Source: Arabidopsis thaliana | Taxonomy: Eukaryota > Streptophyta > Magnoliopsida > Brassicales > Brassicaceae | Direction of reading: 5' to 3' | Length of the DNA stretch: 64,000 bases | Assembly: GCF_000001735.4 (NCBI RefSeq) | Contig: NC_003070.9 | Coordinates: forward strand, 62,001-126,000 | In this document: one piece after another, positions 58,221 through 64,000 of the stretch | Layout: each line of letters opens with the position of its first letter | Numbering within the stretch: position 1 is the stretch's first letter | Position numbers and translations under genes: made by a program | The notes under the pieces: model-generated | The model's database searches: none | What the model saw: only the letters and a program-made list of their open reading frames with translations | What the model was told of the DNA's origin: nothing

Positions 58221-58946
58221 ATGGAGCTTCGTAAACGGAAAATACGAGCTCCATTACATATCTTCGTCGGCATAACGTTCTTCCTCCTTCAGCTTTGGTC
58301 GGGAACGGCCCAAATTAACCATGAAGACTCTTCCACAAAACCCTCCGTTAAAAACTCTCCGTCAGCGACGAGTACTCGGCTTCTGTTGTCACCACCTTCG
58401 TTCACCGGAAACCGATTCTCGTTCAGGTTCAGGTGGAGGAGAATACGACGTCGTAACAGAGTCAACAGAGCGAGCAGAGAGTTTTTAATCGCACATAACC
58501 TCGTAAGAGCGCGCGTGGGAGAACCACCGTTTCAATGGGACGGAAGATTAGCGGCGTACGCGCGCACGTGGGCGAATCAGCGCGTGGGTGATTGTAGGCT
58601 TGTTCACTCTAACGGGCCGTATGGAGAAAACATATTTTGGGCCGGAAAGAATAACTGGAGCCCCAGAGATATTGTTAATGTGTGGGCCGATGAGGATAAA
58701 TTCTACGACGTGAAAGGTAACACGTGTGAGCCGCAACACATGTGTGGGCACTACACGCAGATCGTGTGGAGAGATAGTACCAAGGTCGGATGCGCAAGTG
58801 TGGATTGTTCGAACGGCGGCGTTTATGCGATTTGTGTTTATAACCCACCGGGAAATTACGAAGGTGAAAATCCGTTTGGAAGTTATGATGATCAGATTGG
58901 TCTTGCCCGGGATGATCCACCGGCGGTGATCGGAGGAATGGCTTGA
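58221..58946 (+). CDS. PR-1-like CAP superfamily protein, 241 aa
   Basis: Intronless. I start at ATG 58221 (MELRKRKIRAPLHIFVGI); the open frame upstream lacks an ATG. A hydrophobic segment (about 12-32) is a signal peptide or anchor. An unusual Arg-rich stretch follows (RFRWRRIRRRNRVNR, about 76-90). The CAP domain begins EFLIAHNLVRARVGEPPFQWD, with the His/Glu pocket residues in NLVRAR, YGENIFWAG and CGHYTQIVWRDSTKVGCA, and closes with AICVYNPPGNYEGENPF. That end resembles the CAPE peptide motif (PxGNxxxxxPY) but with Phe last and about 22 more residues after it. Known for relatives: PR-1 binds sterols and can release CAPE1 in immunity. Whether this one does is unknown. Confidence 0.93.
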   Translation: MELRKRKIRAPLHIFVGITFFLLQLWSGTAQINHEDSSTKPSVKNSPSATSTRLLLSPPSFTGNRFSFRFRWRRIRRRNRVNRASREFLIAHNLVRARVGEPPFQWDGRLAAYARTWANQRVGDCRLVHSNGPYGENIFWAGKNNWSPRDIVNVWADEDKFYDVKGNTCEPQHMCGHYTQIVWRDSTKVGCASVDCSNGGVYAICVYNPPGNYEGENPFGSYDDQIGLARDDPPAVIGGMA

Positions 58947-59581
58947 GAGTGGAGGACACGGCGGTGTCACAATCCACTTTTAGTTACTAATTTTTTTTTC
59001 TTCTCTCAAACTTTTTTTGGATGAAACTTAACCTTGGGTTTTTATTCAGTGGAACGATCATCTAATAACTGATTCATTAAACAAGTTTATAATTTCGACA
59101 TTTTATATAGTGAATCGTTAGAATTGATGTAATCGATGAGAAATACGCAAGTAAATTACGTGAAAACTAATGTTTAAACATGAAGAACCATAAAAGAAAA
59201 AATTATGTCCAAAATTTCCTACGTTTTATTGGCTGAATTAAAAGAAAAACCCCAGAAAAATGTTATATCACCTCACTTGGTAAACAAAAGAATGGCTTGG
59301 CTTTTTCTCACCTCTGCACAACCTTTCCGGTCAAAATCCAAAACATTGTAACTTCATTTCGAGGCTATCACAAGCCTCAGTTTCCCATGACTGTGAATGA
59401 AACTACCTGCCAATTAGAGATCAACAAGTTAAAATAAATACAAGTGTATACATGTCTTTGAAGATTTAGTTTAAGAGTTTAGAGAAGCTAACCTTTATAT
59501 TGTCCCTATGAAACAGCAAATATCAGAGATGTGTGTGTGAGTTTGCATTTCATCGAATTAGCTCAATCTTTGGAGAGTGTT
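58947..59581. other. Convergent 3' ends of the CAP gene and REC1
   Basis: 635 bases between the two stop codons, tail to tail; both 3' UTRs must lie here and may overlap. No gene seen. Confidence 0.5.
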
Positions 59582-62500
59582 TCAAGCTACAGACTTTGGA
59601 GCCTCGCTGTCTCTGATAACTCTGCTATAGCCAAGCTTGAACGGTTGAGAATCATAAGGCCGGTTAAGCAAACTGATTGGCATTCTCAGTGTTTGTTTCC
59701 TGTTTCTCCTCCCTCTTAACAAAATGCTGAAAGTTTTCTCACCTTCCTCAGATTTCCGGTTTCCATTCTCCGTTTCACTGCGTGCAACTGCGTTGTTCAC
59801 ATGGTTAACAGAATCCATAACTTCATCGGCGACTGCCACATCTTGCGTGCCTTCTTTGGTTTCTTCTACACCTGAAGTGTCAATATCCGTTGGCAGAATC
59901 ACAGTTGGCTCTAACACAGTTGCAGCTATTGGCTCGGTGATCATGTGCGGTGGGGGAAACTCAACGGGATGGCATCCAGGCCAAACCGTTCTTGGTACAA
60001 AATCCGACACATTGAGCTGCCATGGGAACTGATTGGGATGAAAAGGACCGCTTGTTACAGGGTAAGTACTTGTGGGGACTGATTGACTGTAAGGAGGAGG
60101 GTAAACAAAGGACATTGGCTGCATCAAGTTTGGAGTTGTCGGAGGTGAAGGGTAAGGAGGAGGAGGTCCGTGATGAAGAGTCATGTTCACTGGCCACGAC
60201 GGTCCAATGTTCATGCCTATTGGAGTAGGACGTATAATACTTGGAGGTGATGATGGGTTGAATGGAGCAGCTGACGCAGATAGCTTCTTGTTAGGCAACA
60301 ATCCTCGTGAGGCATCGCCTGAGTCCGTAGTAGAAATTGACAGTTTTGCCTTCAGATCTTCGGAATCAGCAGCTAATTGATCTATCACTTGTTGCTCTCT
60401 GGTCGAATGAATCATATCTGTTACACCATCGTTTATCAATTCAACTTCGACTTGTTCTTCAACCTGAATTCCACCCCCAGATTCGTCGTTTTCATTTATA
60501 TGACTTCCTCCGAGTACTCCTTCAGATGGTTGTAACTCTACTTTGATCTCTTCTTCGCCTTGGGTTATGTTAGATTCTGGGTCTGCAGAAATTTCCTTTT
60601 TTACCTCTTCCTCTAACCCTGTTATCATTTGCTCATCCCTTGTAAGCTCCATTGATGTACCCTGTTCAGTTTTTTTCTCCATCTCATCATCCTCTTGCTT
60701 ATCTGAAACTTCCGCTTGTGGAACCCAGACTTGATACTTAGCAATTGAACCAGGTGGTGCCAATGCTACTTCCTTGTAGGATGGAGATTTTCCAAGACTT
60801 ACAACAGAGTTTTTCGTGTGGTAGGCTTCACTTTGCACAGTACTAGACAGAGTAGGTGGCTCAACAGAAGAAGCATCTGTCTTCAACCCATCTTCTTCTG
60901 AAGTTTCACCAGCAGTCTTAGCGTTACCAGAAGACGGCTGCGTCGATTTAACCCGATACGCCAAGGTTTTAACTATCTTCCTGCCAAATTTGGTGCCTTG
61001 AGTTGTTAAACCAGGAGAATGATGATCTGCATAGCTTGAATATGATGCTGTTCGCTTCTTGAGAATGTAGTATTTGTCGTTCTGCTGAGTAGCATTCTGG
61101 AAAAGAGGGTTATCGATATCAGCTTCAACATTCTTCTTCTGATATGTATATACCTTCCCGATGGATGCTCGCCGTTGCTTCATCCTGCGACCATATGATC
61201 CAGCAGATCTCGGTCTTTGCACCGGTTGCCATCCATCTTCACTACCATCAGGGTGTTGTGGCTCGGTTGAAACGTCGCTAGATGTAATTGGATTACTGTT
61301 ATCCATAGTAGCGTCCTCAATTACTGGAGGAGAAGGTGGTTCTTCAACTGGTGCAAGAATTGTCTCGTGATTCTCTTCGCTTGATTTACCTTCTTCTGAT
61401 CCAGTTTCTTCCGTATCCTCTTCAGACATCTCCTTTTGCTTTTCTCTCGGAATTTCCACCAAGTGTTCAGAAACATTGCTTTGCTTGGATTTTTCCTTTA
61501 GCTACACAACATAGGTCCAACCATTTAAGCACTTCTAACCATTAAAGTGGAGAAATATCAAAGAAATAAAAATCATACCTTCAGAATATAGTTCTTCCTC
61601 TTTGCTGCCACGCTCTCTTTGCCTTTTGCGTTATGACTTGGGTTGATATAGTCGAGTAGATCGGAAACACTGCAAAACATTATCAACTTAAGGATCTGGC
61701 CAAGGAGTACACTTAATTGACACATTCAAACAAAATAAAAAACTTATAAACAACAAATAAGGAGATATCAGAAAGTTGTTTGACCTTAGGTGGCCTTTGC
61801 TGGCTATAGACGCGTCTGGCTTAGGAGTACCATTTCGCGCAGCTTCTTGTTGTTCAAAAGCCTTGGACTCAAAGTATTCTAGCCAAGCAGCAGCATCCTG
61901 AACCATATAATCAATTGTCAAACTTAAAGAATGCATACAGTTGTCAGAAAGATGACTAATTTGGCTGATAGGATATCATGATAATATATACCTGAGTACG
62001 TAAATCATCTGGCCCCAGCTTTGCTCGAAGGATTCTTAAGGTTGTTTGCTCATGCTGAACACTTAAATGGTATGCCTCCATCAAGGAGAGCGCAATTGCT
62101 ATGGCATGGTAGCTTGCAGCAGTCTGAAATTTGACATAATTAGCAAAATCAAATCAAGTTTCTTACATATTTATGTTCCCAAAACAAAAAACGAGCATCG
62201 GGAAAAGAACCTGGATATGGTCCGGACCAAGCAACCTTTGATTACACTTGAGAGCTTTGTGAAGATACCTCAAGGCAACATGCACATTTCCTAGACCTTC
62301 CTCCATCATGGCTACATTGATGTATGTAGCAGCAGTATTTGGATGAGATGGACCGCATGTGAGATGTAAGAGATACAACGCACGCTTAACATACCTAACA
62401 AAAACAATCATATCCAGGTTTAGATGATGGAAAGAGACATCAAACATTTAAACCATCTAACCTCGCGATTCTTTTAAAATCAAGAGTGCTAAACTTACTT

Positions 62501-64000
62501 GAGAGCCAGCTCTGTATGCTGAAGCCTATAATAGAAGACAGCAAGATCACCATAACTCTTCATTGTATCTGGATGATCAAGTCCAAGTTCCCTCTCATTG
62601 ATGTCTAAAGCCTTTTGCTGATATATTGTAGCCTGTTTTAACAAAATCTTTTAGTTTCACAATTGTCATATAAAGGAAAGATATCACAATCTAACCATAT
62701 AATATATACAGACCTGGTTAAAGTCACCAGTGTGATATAGAACCACAGCAAGTAAACTGTAAGCTCCGGCTGTCATTCTGTGATAGGGACCGCAAACTGC
62801 TACGAGTTTAGCAAGAGCCTAATGGAGGAAAAAAAGAAAGAGACAAAACAACAAAACAAAATCATGACGCTGTATAAAAAACAAGTAATATGAAGAAATA
62901 GCTGAGGAGTAGACATGGACCTTCGTTCCATATGTAACTGCATCTTCAAGCTTTCCTTTGTCTAAAGCTGTTTTAGATGACTCCAGAAGTTGCCTTCCAT
63001 CAGCAGATGAACATGCTGCTTGCTGCATAGATTTAAAATAGAAAGTCTGAATAACTATGGCTGACTAACATATTAGAAAGAATCCTGATTCAGATAGAAC
63101 ATTTTTCCTAATATCTATTGTCTTGTCCGTTACCTTATGCACTGGGACAAGACTAACCACATCTGTTTTCCGGAAAGGTGCAGGAGAATCCATGTCAAAG
63201 TCCCTTGGAATCAACTCAATACCAACCTGACAAATAAAATTTAAATCACAATTTCATTAGTCAATATAGTAATTAGCAACAACTTTATAACTCAATCAAA
63301 TTTTCGGGTTAGAGCATTCATAAATTACCTTATGGCATAAGCCTCGGAGAATGGCAAACTTCCGTAGATCCTTGTAACTGAAGGCATTAAGATCATAATC
63401 ATACCGTTTCTTCAAGAATTTCTCCAACCATCGGAAGATCAGAGGATGTACATTCCAAGGGTTATGTGGTGTTGCTGCAACATTTTCAGGAATCCCAAGC
63501 ATCATGTTCAAAGCAGCAGCTACTTTTATAGCTATTTTGTCAGTGTCAGTAGCAACAGCAGAAATCACCGCCTGGAGGATATGCTTAAGGGCTCTTACTA
63601 TCATCTCATGAACACACAGCGATTGTACATGTGACAATTTATCTGAAAGCTTCACCTATTGTCACCATAAAAAAGATATGGATGATCAAAATTCATCTTG
63701 AATAGTTTCTAAGAAACACGAGGTTAAGAAAGCCAACTTACAACATATCCTAAAGAACGCATCCGAAGACCTCTTGTGTGCATAAAATCAGTTAGAGTCC
63801 GGCCATCGACTGGGGAGAGCTCCAATGAACCAAAATCTGCAACCTGCATTCCGTGATAAAAGAAAATTCGCATGATTTGTTACTATTTTAATACTACCAA
63901 TAGACAACACTACAACAAAATTTAGACTCATTTACCAGTTTCGGAATAGCAACTTCAGTATAATAATTCTGTGCCAAGTCGACAAGTTCTTGCAAAGACT
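59582..64000 (-). CDS. REC1: REDUCED CHLOROPLAST COVERAGE 1, C-terminal part (CLU/TPR protein)
   Basis: Partial: the gene continues past the right edge, so the N terminus is missing. Exons seen (complement): 63936-64000+, 63742-63843, 63329-63655, 63134-63226, 62921-63022, 62714-62818, 62499-62632, 62211-62394, 61992-62123, 61785-61897, 61579-61669 and 59582-61501. All borders are GT-AG and the frame is kept throughout. The upstream exons encode the CLU-central region ([20 protein letters not shown]) and tetratricopeptide repeats ([40 protein letters not shown]). The 1.9-kb last exon encodes a disordered Ser/Glu/Pro-rich tail with [11 protein letters not shown] motifs. Known role: REC1 and its relatives set the share of cell volume given to chloroplasts and act in cytosol and nucleus; they are related to FRIENDLY/CLU. 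Confidence 0.94.

Noticed and set aside
58548-58970. 140-codon minus-strand open frame opposite the CAP gene
   Set aside because: Shadow of GC-rich CAP coding sequence; no family features.

Overview
The window is plant nuclear DNA. Genes are split by short AT-rich introns with GT-AG borders, intergenic DNA is AT-rich, and the families are plant-specific (CIPK kinase, GIF co-activator, CYP78A and CYP703A P450s, ERF, MYC-type bHLH, MIR165). I recognise the gene content and order as the top of chromosome 1 of Arabidopsis thaliana, roughly the At1g01130 to At1g01320 interval. That identification is from memory of the families and their order, not from an alignment.

Layout. 1-5.5 kb: a degenerate partial copy of the 3' half of CIPK9, a small intronless gene, then CIPK9 itself (14 coding exons, minus strand). 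7.9-12.5 kb: a small membrane protein gene, a PHD-finger plus telobox-Myb gene, GIF2, and a DUF1138 gene with a GC-AG intron. 13.6-15.6 kb: a membrane-anchored methyltransferase gene followed by a decayed LINE RNase H tail with its poly(A). 16.9-17.1 kb: MIR165A with the miPEP165a ORF. 21.0-26.1 kb: CYP78A8 and RABA3 (minus). 27.0-39.7 kb: a plus-strand run of a Pol III C11-like subunit, FKGP, an LRAT-domain protein, an ORMDL protein and a tail-anchored coiled-coil protein. 42.7-49.4 kb: ERF023 (minus) and bHLH13/JAM2 (plus) separated by 4.3 kb of non-coding DNA. 49.9-59 kb: tRNA-Gln(CTG), CYP703A2, a fold-back MITE, CNX3, aspartyl protease APF2, a small secreted orphan protein and a PR-1-like CAP protein. 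59.6-64 kb: the 3' part of REC1 (minus), cut by the window end.

The genes are independent eukaryotic transcription units and do not form an operon or one pathway. Functions cover signalling (CIPK9, RABA3), transcription (GIF2, ERF023, JAM2, miR165, Pol III subunit), metabolism (FKGP for L-fucose salvage, CNX3 for molybdenum cofactor, CYP703A2 for sporopollenin), lipid control (ORMDL) and chloroplast compartment size (REC1). I found no CRISPR array, phage, integrated virus or unknown multigene system. The most interesting observations are local rearrangements (CIPK9 partial duplication; the Pol III subunit 3' end copied in front of FKGP; a duplicated segment inside the RABA3 intron), a 240-bp fold-back element, a GC-AG intron, and the overlap of miPEP165a with the miR165* strand.
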